Shown here one piece after another: positions 25,618-32,989 of a stretch of 55,966 bases of DNA (positions are counted from its first letter, which is position 1; each line of letters begins with the position of its first letter). The stretch is from Candidatus Aminicenantota bacterium (GTDB lineage Bacteria; Acidobacteriota; Aminicenantia; Aminicenantales; Aminicenantaceae), in assembly GCA_030603565.1 (NCBI GenBank), contig JAUVXM010000010.1, positions 1 through 55,966 of the forward strand. The letters run 5' to 3'. A program made the translations under genes and the position numbers. The notes beneath the pieces were generated by a model. That model was not told the DNA's origin. It made no database searches and worked only from the letters and a program-made list of their open reading frames with translations.

Positions 25618-27507
25618 ATGAAGAAGGAAAAAATATCACATGCCAGATTTTTTAAATATTTCATAGCGGTTTTTTTTCTTTCTGTTCTGGTGGTGATTAC
25701 CATGAATTTTATTTCCCGTTCAAAAAAGAGGATAAAGATCATCCCTTCTAAGGGAGAACTTGTAAAACAAAAAGTGGAAAACAGAGAAAACGTTTTATAT
25801 TTTGAGGATAAAAAGGGAAAACCAAGCCGAAAAGTTAAAGTTGATAGATATTATATTGGAGAGGATGGCTGGTATCATCTGGAGGGTAATGTTGAAATTT
25901 CCTTTTTAAAGTCTGTTGATGGGCAGAATGTTTACTTTTCTGGTGATGAAATCATTCATAATGAAGAAGCAACCCAATTTCGTTTAACTGGAAATTCAAT
26001 TATCAAATTCAAAGACTTGGTCATTAAATCTTCATTATTTGAATATGAAGCTGAAACAGACACGATAAAAAGTAACTGTGGAGTTGTGTTTTTTTCAGAA
26101 GAGATTTCAGGTTCAGCCGGGATAGGCAATTTTGAAGTGAAAAAGGAAAAATTAGTGCTCTCAAAGGATGTTAAGCTGGAATTGAGGGTGGATACCAAAT
26201 CGGATATTCCCCTATTTGTTTCCGGGAAAAAACTGGATTATTCACACAAAAGGCGAGGGGGTTTAATTGAGGGTAATGTTGTGCTTGACTATGGAAAAAG
26301 CCAAATTAAGGCAGACAATATGGATTTTGACTTTTTTAGTGACAGGGAAAACATTAACACAATATTTTTAGAAGGAAATGTTTTTTTATCTTGGATCTCT
26401 GAAGAAGAGCTCCCTGAACTTGGAGATAATGATTCTCTTATGTCAGCAGCTGAAAAGCGAGAGATCGAAGCGGGAGAAATATTCATTAAGAACTATAAGG
26501 ATGCCTTTCAGATTAATAAGATGGAAGCTAAGGGAAATTGTCGTTTTTTAAATATCACAGCTTCTGGAAGTTCATCAGAAATCCGGGCAGAGTCCTTAGT
26601 ATGCACTTTTAAGCAGGGTGGTATATTAAAAAGATTTAATGCTGAGAAAAAGGTCAGGATGATTGAACAGAAGAAAAATAAAAAAGGCAGAAGAATTATT
26701 CAGGGTGATTATCTAATCATTGGAGGGAAAAAAAATCATCTAAAAATCAAGGGCAAGGATGTTTTAAAAGCAATAATCCAGTCAAAGGATTATAGAGTTT
26801 CTGCCGGAGAGATCGATATTGTCTTTGATAATGACAATGTAATTGCTAAGGATGGGATTACGGTAATATTATATCCTGGAGAAGGTCAAAATAATTCCAT
26901 CGGTTTTTTTTCAAAAGACCGGCCGGTTTTTATCATAGCCGGAGAAATGAGGTATATTGACAAAAAGCAGTGTTTTTACTTCAAAAAAAATGTAAAGGCC
27001 TGGCAAGGAAACGATATGCTGAATGCAAGCAAACTTACTCTCTTTAAAGATACGGGAAGATTTCAATGTGAAGAATCTGTTGTGTCTTCATTTTCATATA
27101 TGCCAAAAAACAAGGATATTGAAGAAAAGATCACAATATCCTCTGATTCAATGGAGTTTAAGCCGGTTGAAGCGGTCATCATCTACAAGATAGACTGCCA
27201 ATTAAACGTAAGGGATACGGAACTCCAAGCTCAATCTCTTTCAGTCTCTCTTCATCAGGAAAGTGCTGAATTGTTAAATATTTTGGCTTATTCTGATGTC
27301 AAAATAATACAAAACACATATGAGGGTCGGGGAGAAGAGGCGAGGTATAACCTGGGGAAAGAGATGATCGTCTTGTTGGGAGATCCGGTTTTAATAGACA
27401 AGAACAAAGGGAAAACAGAGGGCGACAAATTGACTTTTTCCCTGGGCGATGGTAAAATTTTTATCGAAAATCAAGATCAAAAAAGGTCTAAGACAATTAT
27501 AAAATAG
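25618..27507 (+). CDS. LptC/LptA-like fusion protein, LPS transport bridge
   Basis: LptC anchors and LptA forms the periplasmic bridge carrying LPS to the outer membrane. This 629-residue product has one N-terminal transmembrane helix (FFKYFIAVFFLSVLVVITMNF) and then a long run of beta-jellyroll (OstA/LptC-like) segments, visible as repeated patterns such as LEGNVEIS, LTGNSIIKF, IEGNVVLDY, FLEGNVFLSW and a final GDPVLIDKNKGKTEGDKLTF. That last pattern is the LptA hallmark near the C-terminus. Usual LptC is about 190 and LptA about 180 residues; here one polypeptide is more than three times either. lptB starts 6 bases later, supporting the assignment. The ATG at 25618 is preferred over a TTG at 25597. 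Confidence 0.8.
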   Translation: MKKEKISHARFFKYFIAVFFLSVLVVITMNFISRSKKRIKIIPSKGELVKQKVENRENVLYFEDKKGKPSRKVKVDRYYIGEDGWYHLEGNVEISFLKSVDGQNVYFSGDEIIHNEEATQFRLTGNSIIKFKDLVIKSSLFEYEAETDTIKSNCGVVFFSEEISGSAGIGNFEVKKEKLVLSKDVKLELRVDTKSDIPLFVSGKKLDYSHKRRGGLIEGNVVLDYGKSQIKADNMDFDFFSDRENINTIFLEGNVFLSWISEEELPELGDNDSLMSAAEKREIEAGEIFIKNYKDAFQINKMEAKGNCRFLNITASGSSSEIRAESLVCTFKQGGILKRFNAEKKVRMIEQKKNKKGRRIIQGDYLIIGGKKNHLKIKGKDVLKAIIQSKDYRVSAGEIDIVFDNDNVIAKDGITVILYPGEGQNNSIGFFSKDRPVFIIAGEMRYIDKKQCFYFKKNVKAWQGNDMLNASKLTLFKDTGRFQCEESVVSSFSYMPKNKDIEEKITISSDSMEFKPVEAVIIYKIDCQLNVRDTELQAQSLSVSLHQESAELLNILAYSDVKIIQNTYEGRGEEARYNLGKEMIVLLGDPVLIDKNKGKTEGDKLTFSLGDGKIFIENQDQKRSKTIIK

Positions 27508-27513
27508 TTAAAG

Positions 27514-28242
27514 ATGAAAGGATATATAGAAGCAACAAGATTGAGAAAAGCTTATCATGGGAGAAACGTTGTCAATGGAATTTCACTTAGGGTGAAAAAG
27601 GGTGAGATCGTTGGTTTATTAGGCCCAAATGGAGCAGGAAAGACAACTACATTCTCTCTGATTCTCGGTCTTATCTCTCGTGATTCCGGTCAAATATTTT
27701 TAAATGGCGAAGAAATCACTTATCTTCCCATGTATATCAGGGCAAGAAAAGGTTTATGTCTGCTTCCTCAGCAGCCATCTGTTTTTAGAAAAATGAGCGT
27801 GCTGAACAATCTTCTTTCTATTGACCAGATGAAAAGAGATTATTCCTCCCAGACGAATAGCAGGGCGGAAAAACTTTTGCAGGAATTCGGGCTTGAAAAA
27901 TTGGCGGGGGCAAAAGCCTATACTCTGTCAGGAGGAGAGAGACGAAGGCTTGAAATAGCCAGGGCCTTGATAACCGACCCGGAATATATTTTTCTGGATG
28001 AGCCATTTACAGGAATCGACCCTATAGCCATTTTAGATCTTCAGGAGATAATTTTATCGTTAAGGACAAGAGGACTTGGCTTGCTCATTACTGACCACAG
28101 TGTAAGGGAAACATTAAAAATTACTGACCGAGCTTATATTATCAGTAAGGGGGAGATACTAAAAACCGGAACTCCATCAGAACTGGTAGCTTCAGCAGAA
28201 GTTAAAAGTAGTTACTTGGGTGAAGAATTTGACCTTAGTTGA
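27514..28242 (+). CDS. lptB: LPS export ABC transporter ATP-binding protein
   Basis: LptB powers LPS extraction by LptFG. The 242-residue product has Walker A (GLLGPNGAGKTT), the Q loop within LCLLPQQPSVFRKMSV, the signature LSGGERRRLEIARAL, Walker B with FLDEPFTGIDP and the H-loop ITDHSVRETL, all typical of LptB. It is placed between the LptC/A-like gene and rpoN, the order conserved in proteobacteria. lptF and lptG are not in the window. Confidence 0.97.
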   Translation: MKGYIEATRLRKAYHGRNVVNGISLRVKKGEIVGLLGPNGAGKTTTFSLILGLISRDSGQIFLNGEEITYLPMYIRARKGLCLLPQQPSVFRKMSVLNNLLSIDQMKRDYSSQTNSRAEKLLQEFGLEKLAGAKAYTLSGGERRRLEIARALITDPEYIFLDEPFTGIDPIAILDLQEIILSLRTRGLGLLITDHSVRETLKITDRAYIISKGEILKTGTPSELVASAEVKSSYLGEEFDLS

Positions 28243-28260
28243 CTGTATAAATGGTATAAT

Positions 28261-29721
28261 ATGGCTGAAAGAATGCTTATAAAACAACAGTTACATCAAA
28301 AGCAAGTACAAAAACTTATACTTGCCCCTGCTCTGCAACAAGCAATAAAACTTTTGCCTTTGACAAATCTAGAGCTTATTGAAGTTATTGATGAAGAACT
28401 ATCGGAAAACCCCATGCTTGAAGTAAAGGAGGAAACTGCTGATGAGAATGGGGGGGGTAACCAGTCAGAAAGAATAGAGGATAAGGATAAAACCCAAGAT
28501 TTGGATGATCCATTACAGATCGATGATGATAAAGACTTTGAAAAATATTTCAAGGAGTATTTTGATAATCGATTTCGGTCATATTCTATTGAAAAAAAAG
28601 AAGCGCCTGCTTATGAAAACTTTGTTTCTAAAAGTACTACACTCTGGGATCATTTAAACTGGCAGGCCAATCTAACATTTTTTAATGATGATGAAAAAGA
28701 AATCGCCAGATATATTATTGGAAATGTAAATGAGGATGGATATTTAACGGTATCTTTAGAAGAGATAAGTAAAGAAATGGGTGCTTCTCTGGATGATATT
28801 GAAGTGATTCGGGAGAAGATCAAACAGTTTGATCCGATCGGAATCGGAAGCCTTACTCTGCAGGAAGTGCTTTTAACCCAAATTGATTATTTTGAGATTA
28901 AAGATGATATAGCCCGCAGAATCGTTAAGGAAGATTTATCCCTTCTGGAAAAATCCAAGTTTTCTGAAATTTGCAAGAAATTGGATCTTTCACTTGCTGA
29001 AGCGAGATTCCACATTGATGTTATTAAAAGCTTGGATCCTACGCCTGGAAGAAAATACAGTCAGGAGAAGACGTTTTATATTATTCCGGACATTGTTGTA
29101 ACTAAAGAAGATGATGAATATCGGATCATGTTGAGTGATGAAGGTGTTCCCAATTTACAAATAAATAGATTTTATAAAGAACTGCTGGCTAAAGCATCTG
29201 AAGAAAATGCAGAAGCTCGTCAGTATTTAAAAGATAAAATTAAGAAGGCATTATGGTTTTTGCGAAGTCTTGACCAGAGAAATAGCACCATATATAAAGT
29301 CGCTAAATTTATAGTAGACAAACAAAAGGATTTTATTGAAAATGGGCTGGATTATATTAAGCCTTTAACATTGATCGAAGTAGCTGAGGCTATTGGAGTG
29401 CATGAATCAACAGTCGGAAGGGTTGTGGCAAACAAACATATTATGACTTCGAGGGGAGTTTTTCCTCTTAAATATTTTTTCCATAAATCTTTGGCTGGAG
29501 ATTTCGGGGAAGAAATATCGTCATTAAGAGTCAAACATAGGATTAAGAAACTGATTGAGAAGGAAGACAGAGAAAAGCCTTTAAGTGATGTAGAGGTCGG
29601 GGATATTTTAGCAAAAGAAAACTTGAAGATTGCTCGCCGGACAGTTGCAAAATACAGAAAACAATTGTCAATTCCCCCATCTCACATAAGAAAGCGAAAA
29701 TACTGGATGGAGGAATCTTGA
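28261..29721 (+). CDS. rpoN: RNA polymerase sigma-54 factor
   Basis: Sigma-54 directs transcription from -24/-12 promoters that need enhancer-binding ATPases. The 486-residue product has region I (glutamine/leucine-rich KQQLHQKQVQKLILAPALQQAIKLL), an acidic region II, the core-binding domain, the helix-turn-helix (VHESTVGRVVANKHIMTSRGVFPLK in two parts) and the RpoN box ARRTVAKYR. All key parts are present. It starts 18 bases after lptB and overlaps hpf by four bases. Confidence 0.97.
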   Translation: MAERMLIKQQLHQKQVQKLILAPALQQAIKLLPLTNLELIEVIDEELSENPMLEVKEETADENGGGNQSERIEDKDKTQDLDDPLQIDDDKDFEKYFKEYFDNRFRSYSIEKKEAPAYENFVSKSTTLWDHLNWQANLTFFNDDEKEIARYIIGNVNEDGYLTVSLEEISKEMGASLDDIEVIREKIKQFDPIGIGSLTLQEVLLTQIDYFEIKDDIARRIVKEDLSLLEKSKFSEICKKLDLSLAEARFHIDVIKSLDPTPGRKYSQEKTFYIIPDIVVTKEDDEYRIMLSDEGVPNLQINRFYKELLAKASEENAEARQYLKDKIKKALWFLRSLDQRNSTIYKVAKFIVDKQKDFIENGLDYIKPLTLIEVAEAIGVHESTVGRVVANKHIMTSRGVFPLKYFFHKSLAGDFGEEISSLRVKHRIKKLIEKEDREKPLSDVEVGDILAKENLKIARRTVAKYRKQLSIPPSHIRKRKYWMEES

Positions 29722-30245
29722 TGAATATTAATTTTACTGCTCGGCATACAACAATTTCCCCTGAAGTGGAAGAATATTGCAAAAAGCGGATAGAGACCAT
29801 AGAAAAGTTACTGGGATATGCGGTTGAGGTGAATATTGTTCTGTCGCTTGAAAAATACAGGAATAAAGCAGAGGTCAAAATAAAGATCAAAGGTGCCACT
29901 ATTAATGCAGAGGAAGAAACACAAGATATGTTGAGTTCCCTGGGAGTTGTTTTTGATAATATAGAAAGACGGGTTAAAAAAGAGAAGGAAAAACTCAGGA
30001 AGAGGAAAAGGAGAAAAAATAATGAAATCACCGGCCTTTCTTCTACTTCCGAGAGTCAAGAGCTGGAAAAACGAGTGATAAGAAGCGGGAATTTTTATTT
30101 AAAGCCCATATCGATCGATGAGGCTCTGATGTTGTTTGAATCCAGTAAGGAAGATGCCTTTGTTTTTCGGAAATTTTCATCTGAAAAATGGGCTGTCGTC
30201 TATCGCAGAAAAGATGGAAATATTGGGCTGATCGAGCCAGAGTAA
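29718..30245 (+). CDS. hpf: Ribosome hibernation promoting factor, long form
   Basis: HPF dimerises or silences ribosomes in slow growth. Residues 1-95 form the RaiA/HPF fold (MNINFTARHTTISPEVEEYCKKR). A basic linker (KRKRRKNN) follows, then the C-terminal dimerisation domain (about 115-175, with FYLKPISIDEALMLFE and FRKFSSEKWAVVYRRKDGNIGLI). That makes it the long form rather than the short one that proteobacteria carry at this locus. The start ATG overlaps the rpoN stop (ATGA). Confidence 0.94.
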   Translation: MMNINFTARHTTISPEVEEYCKKRIETIEKLLGYAVEVNIVLSLEKYRNKAEVKIKIKGATINAEEETQDMLSSLGVVFDNIERRVKKEKEKLRKRKRRKNNEITGLSSTSESQELEKRVIRSGNFYLKPISIDEALMLFESSKEDAFVFRKFSSEKWAVVYRRKDGNIGLIEPE

Positions 30246-30263
30246 AATATATGAGAGAGAAAA

Positions 30264-30731
30264 TTGAAAATTTCTGATTTACTAAAACAGGATATGATTA
30301 TTCTTGAGTTAGAACACCAGGATATGGAAAATGTTCTTAAAGAGATGGTTCATTTCTTGAAAAAAAAGAACAAAATCAGTAAGGATAAGGAACTGTTCGA
30401 AAAGTTGCTCCAGAGGGAGAGATTAGGGAGTACAGCTATTGGTGATGGAGTGGCTATTCCACATTGTAAGATAAAATTGGCCAAGAATCCTCTTGTAATG
30501 CTGGCAGTCTCCCGAAAAGGAGCGGATTTTAATTCACCTGACGGAACTCCTTCACATATCTTTTTTCTAGTGGTGTCTTCACCTGATAATCCCAGTCTAA
30601 ATCTACAGATTTTAGCTGCTATTGCTCATCTTGTTCGCAAGGCGGATACCATGATTCAAAAAATATTAAAAGCTGAGAAAATCTATGCAGTCCTGGAAAT
30701 TATTCGCGAGGAAGAAGAAAAATTAGAATAA
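30264..30731 (+). CDS. ptsN: PTS EIIA(Ntr)-type phosphocarrier
   Basis: EIIA(Ntr) is the terminal phosphoacceptor of the regulatory phosphotransferase chain. The 155-residue product has the fructose/mannitol EIIA fold with phospho-histidine His67 in GDGVAIPHCKI and the SPDNPSLNLQILA segment. The start is TTG at 30264, preceded by a GAGAGA tract. Its position after rpoN-hpf matches the classic rpoN locus. With hprK, an EIIA(Man), HPr and EI on the same operon and no EIIB or EIIC, its role should be regulatory rather than sugar uptake. Confidence 0.94.
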   Translation: MKISDLLKQDMIILELEHQDMENVLKEMVHFLKKKNKISKDKELFEKLLQRERLGSTAIGDGVAIPHCKIKLAKNPLVMLAVSRKGADFNSPDGTPSHIFFLVVSSPDNPSLNLQILAAIAHLVRKADTMIQKILKAEKIYAVLEIIREEEEKLE

Positions 30732-30811
30732 AAGATCCTTTCCGAAAGTCCAAATCGAAGTTTCCGGTTGGACAGGTACCAAAAAAAGAAGAGATTACTA
30801 GTTCAGGGGGA

Positions 30812-31333
30812 TTGCTTCAGATCTACAGACTGGGAGTGCTAATTAGAGGGGACAGCGGAATTGGGAAAAGCGAGAGTTCTCTTGAACTGATTTCCCGGGG
30901 TGCTCGTTTTATTTCTGATGATGTTACTCATATTGAAAAGAATGCGGGGGGGAGACTCATTGGCCGGGCCCCTTCTCTTAGCCGTAACTTTATGGAAATT
31001 CGAGGTTTGAGCATTATTAATATAAAACATATATTTGGAAGCAGGACTGTATGTAATAAGTCAAAGATAGATTTGGTTGTTCAGTTAAAGCAGTGGGAAC
31101 ATGGAAAAAAATATGACCGCTTAGGCTTGGAGTCTCGCGAAGTATGTGAAATCTTAGGTATAAAAATTCCCCAGGTCAGTATACCCGTCGCTCCCGGACG
31201 GAATATTGCAACATTGATTGAAGTTGCATGTAAAGTCCATATTTTGAGAGAAAAAGGATGTCATGCTCCTCAGGAAATAGCGAGTAGATTAGATCGCGCT
31301 CTTGCCCTTGGCAATAGAAAGGACAATAGATGA
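30812..31333 (+). CDS. hprK: HPr kinase/phosphorylase, short form (kinase domain only)
   Basis: HprK phosphorylates HPr on Ser46. This product is 173 residues against about 310 in Firmicutes: the N-terminal domain is absent and only the catalytic domain remains. It has the P-loop GDSGIGKS (13-20), the catalytic aspartates in FISDDV, the signature IRGLSIINI, and the PVAPGRNIATLIEVA segment. Short HprKs are known from Alphaproteobacteria. The assigned start is TTG at 30812, with GGGGG too close for a normal ribosome site. The frame is open upstream to the ptsN stop with no ATG or GTG and family similarity (GGLLQIYRLGVLI) begins slightly before the TTG, so the start is uncertain. It overlaps rapZ by ATGA. 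Confidence 0.9.
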   Translation: MLQIYRLGVLIRGDSGIGKSESSLELISRGARFISDDVTHIEKNAGGRLIGRAPSLSRNFMEIRGLSIINIKHIFGSRTVCNKSKIDLVVQLKQWEHGKKYDRLGLESREVCEILGIKIPQVSIPVAPGRNIATLIEVACKVHILREKGCHAPQEIASRLDRALALGNRKDNR

Positions 31334-32193
31334 AAATGAAACAGGACAGATTTTTGATTGTTACCGGCATGTCCGGTTCAGGAAAGACAGTTGCCAGTAG
31401 GATTCTGGAAGATTTTGGTTATTACTGTGTAGATAACCTCCCGGCAAAACTTATTCCCATATTTATCAATCTGCGGAAGAAGAGAGAATTTGAAATTGAC
31501 AAAGTAGCTTTGATCATAGATATTAGAGAAGCAAATTTTTCAACCGAATTCCCAAAAATCTTAAAATCCATTAGAGAAAATGAACTTCCTAGAGTGATTT
31601 TCATGGAAGCTTCGGATGAGGTAATTGTCAAGAGATTTAGTGAAAGCAGACGGCCTCATCCCCTTAAAAGAAAACATTCAATCTGGGAGAAAATAGAGCT
31701 GGAAAGGAAGAGTCTGGAAGAGATCAGAAATTTGGCAGATGATGTTATCGACACAACTACCATAAAAGTTACGGAGCTAAGAAAGATTCTTGCAAAACGG
31801 TTTGTAAAGAAGGCTAAAGGAGATATTCAGATAGTAATAATCAGCTTTGGATATAGATATGGGATCCCGGTTGATTCTGATCTTGTGTTTGATGTCAGAT
31901 TTTTACCGAACCCGTATTATGTTGAGGGATTAAGAGATAAGACCGGAGAAAATAAGAGTGTCAGAGACTATGTGCTTAATTTCCCGGGAACAAAGGTTTT
32001 ACTAAAGCAATTATTCATGTTTATTGACTATTTAATGCCGAATTTTGTTGCCGAAGGAAAAAGTTATCTGACTATATCAATAGGGTGTACAGGAGGGAAA
32101 CATAGATCAGTGACTATTGCTAATGAGTTGAGGGATCACCTTGTAGGGAATAAATTTTCTTCTCAGGTTAACCACAAGGATATTTATAAATAG
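31330..32193 (+). CDS. rapZ: RapZ-type nucleotide-binding protein (YvcJ/YhbJ family)
   Basis: RapZ family proteins bind nucleotides; in E. coli RapZ controls GlmS through small RNAs. The 287-residue product has the P-loop GMSGSGKT (13-20), GYYCVDNLPAKLIP, RRPHPL, the C-terminal FGYRYG and DVRFLPNPYYV segments and the conserved end SIGCTGGKHRSV. The small-RNA role is not established outside enterobacteria. It overlaps hprK upstream and is followed by a 100-base gap. Confidence 0.95.
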   Translation: MKMKQDRFLIVTGMSGSGKTVASRILEDFGYYCVDNLPAKLIPIFINLRKKREFEIDKVALIIDIREANFSTEFPKILKSIRENELPRVIFMEASDEVIVKRFSESRRPHPLKRKHSIWEKIELERKSLEEIRNLADDVIDTTTIKVTELRKILAKRFVKKAKGDIQIVIISFGYRYGIPVDSDLVFDVRFLPNPYYVEGLRDKTGENKSVRDYVLNFPGTKVLLKQLFMFIDYLMPNFVAEGKSYLTISIGCTGGKHRSVTIANELRDHLVGNKFSSQVNHKDIYK

Positions 32194-32213
32194 AAGAGAG
32201 TAATGATAAAATA

Positions 32214-32297
32214 GTGATCATAGAACAGGAATTATATGAAGAGATAATTGAGATCTGGGAAAGTTGGCCCATATGTTTTAATGGAGCTGTAGAATGA
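32214..32297 (+). CDS. Possible 27-residue leader peptide before the EIIA(Man) gene
   Basis: A GTG-initiated frame of 27 codons (starts VIIEQELYEEIIEIW) fills most of the 100-base gap after rapZ. Its TGA overlaps the next gene's ATG (AATGA at 32293-32297), as in translationally coupled genes. There is no clear ribosome site, so it may be chance. If real it could couple translation or be a remnant of a larger gene. Confidence 0.25.
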   Translation: MIIEQELYEEIIEIWESWPICFNGAVE

Positions 32298-32698
32298 TCG
32301 GCGGAATAATTGTGTCTCACGGTAAATTGGGGGAAGAACTTTTGAATTCTTTGACGATTATTCTTGGCGAGGCTGTCAATATTGAAGCAATATCTATCGG
32401 CTGGTATGATGATGTTGAAGAGTCAAAGAGAAAAATCAATCAGAGTTTAAGAAGAGTAGATCAAAAGAACGGAGTCTTGATCTTCACAGACATGTTTGGG
32501 GGGACACCTTCAAATTTAAGCTTCAGCTTCCTTAAAGAGGGCCAGGTTGAGATAATTACCGGTGTGAATCTGCCTATGTTAATAAAGTTTATTTCTCTGC
32601 AGCGGAGCTTTAATTTAAAGGATGTTGCAAAAAAGGTCGTTGAGCAGGGGAGGAAGAATATCCACCTTGCCAGTGCCCTCTTAAGATCTAAGAATTAG
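32294..32698 (+). CDS. PTS EIIA(Man)-family phosphocarrier
   Basis: The 134-residue product has the mannose-type EIIA fold with phospho-histidine His9 in GIIVSHGK, the LIFTDMFGGTPSN loop and a C-terminal helix. Mannose-family EIIA normally passes phosphate to EIIB, but no EIIB, EIIC or EIID gene is present. In organisms with a short HprK a lone EIIA(Man) next to ptsH is a known feature of the regulatory PTS. It is followed 21 bases later by ptsH. Confidence 0.92.
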   Translation: MIGGIIVSHGKLGEELLNSLTIILGEAVNIEAISIGWYDDVEESKRKINQSLRRVDQKNGVLIFTDMFGGTPSNLSFSFLKEGQVEIITGVNLPMLIKFISLQRSFNLKDVAKKVVEQGRKNIHLASALLRSKN

Positions 32699-32719
32699 CC
32701 CGGATTATTCAGGAGGACA

Positions 32720-32989
32720 ATGGTCACAAAAAAAATCACTGTAAAAAATAAATTGGGATTACACGCCCGGGCAGCTGTGAAATTGGTGAACTTGGCTAAT
32801 CGATTTGAATCTTCAGTCAAAATTGAAAAGGATGGAAATATAATTGATGGGAAAAGTGTCCTTGGGACTCTAACCCTGGCAGCCACTAAAGGCTCTAGTA
32901 TTACCCTAAGGATTGCGGGAAAAGACGAAGAAATAGCGCTTGAATCGCTCGAGGCGCTCATAAACGATAAATTTTATGAAAATGAATAA
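32720..32989 (+). CDS. ptsH: Phosphocarrier protein HPr
   Basis: HPr relays phosphate from EI to EIIA proteins. The 89-residue product has His15 in GLHARAA (phosphorylated by EI) and Ser46 in GKSVLGTLTLAA (phosphorylated by HprK), both at canonical positions. GGAGG precedes the ATG. Its 3' end overlaps the ptsI start by 14 bases. Having both residues together with hprK in the same operon supports dual control of HPr. Confidence 0.96.
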   Translation: MVTKKITVKNKLGLHARAAVKLVNLANRFESSVKIEKDGNIIDGKSVLGTLTLAATKGSSITLRIAGKDEEIALESLEALINDKFYENE

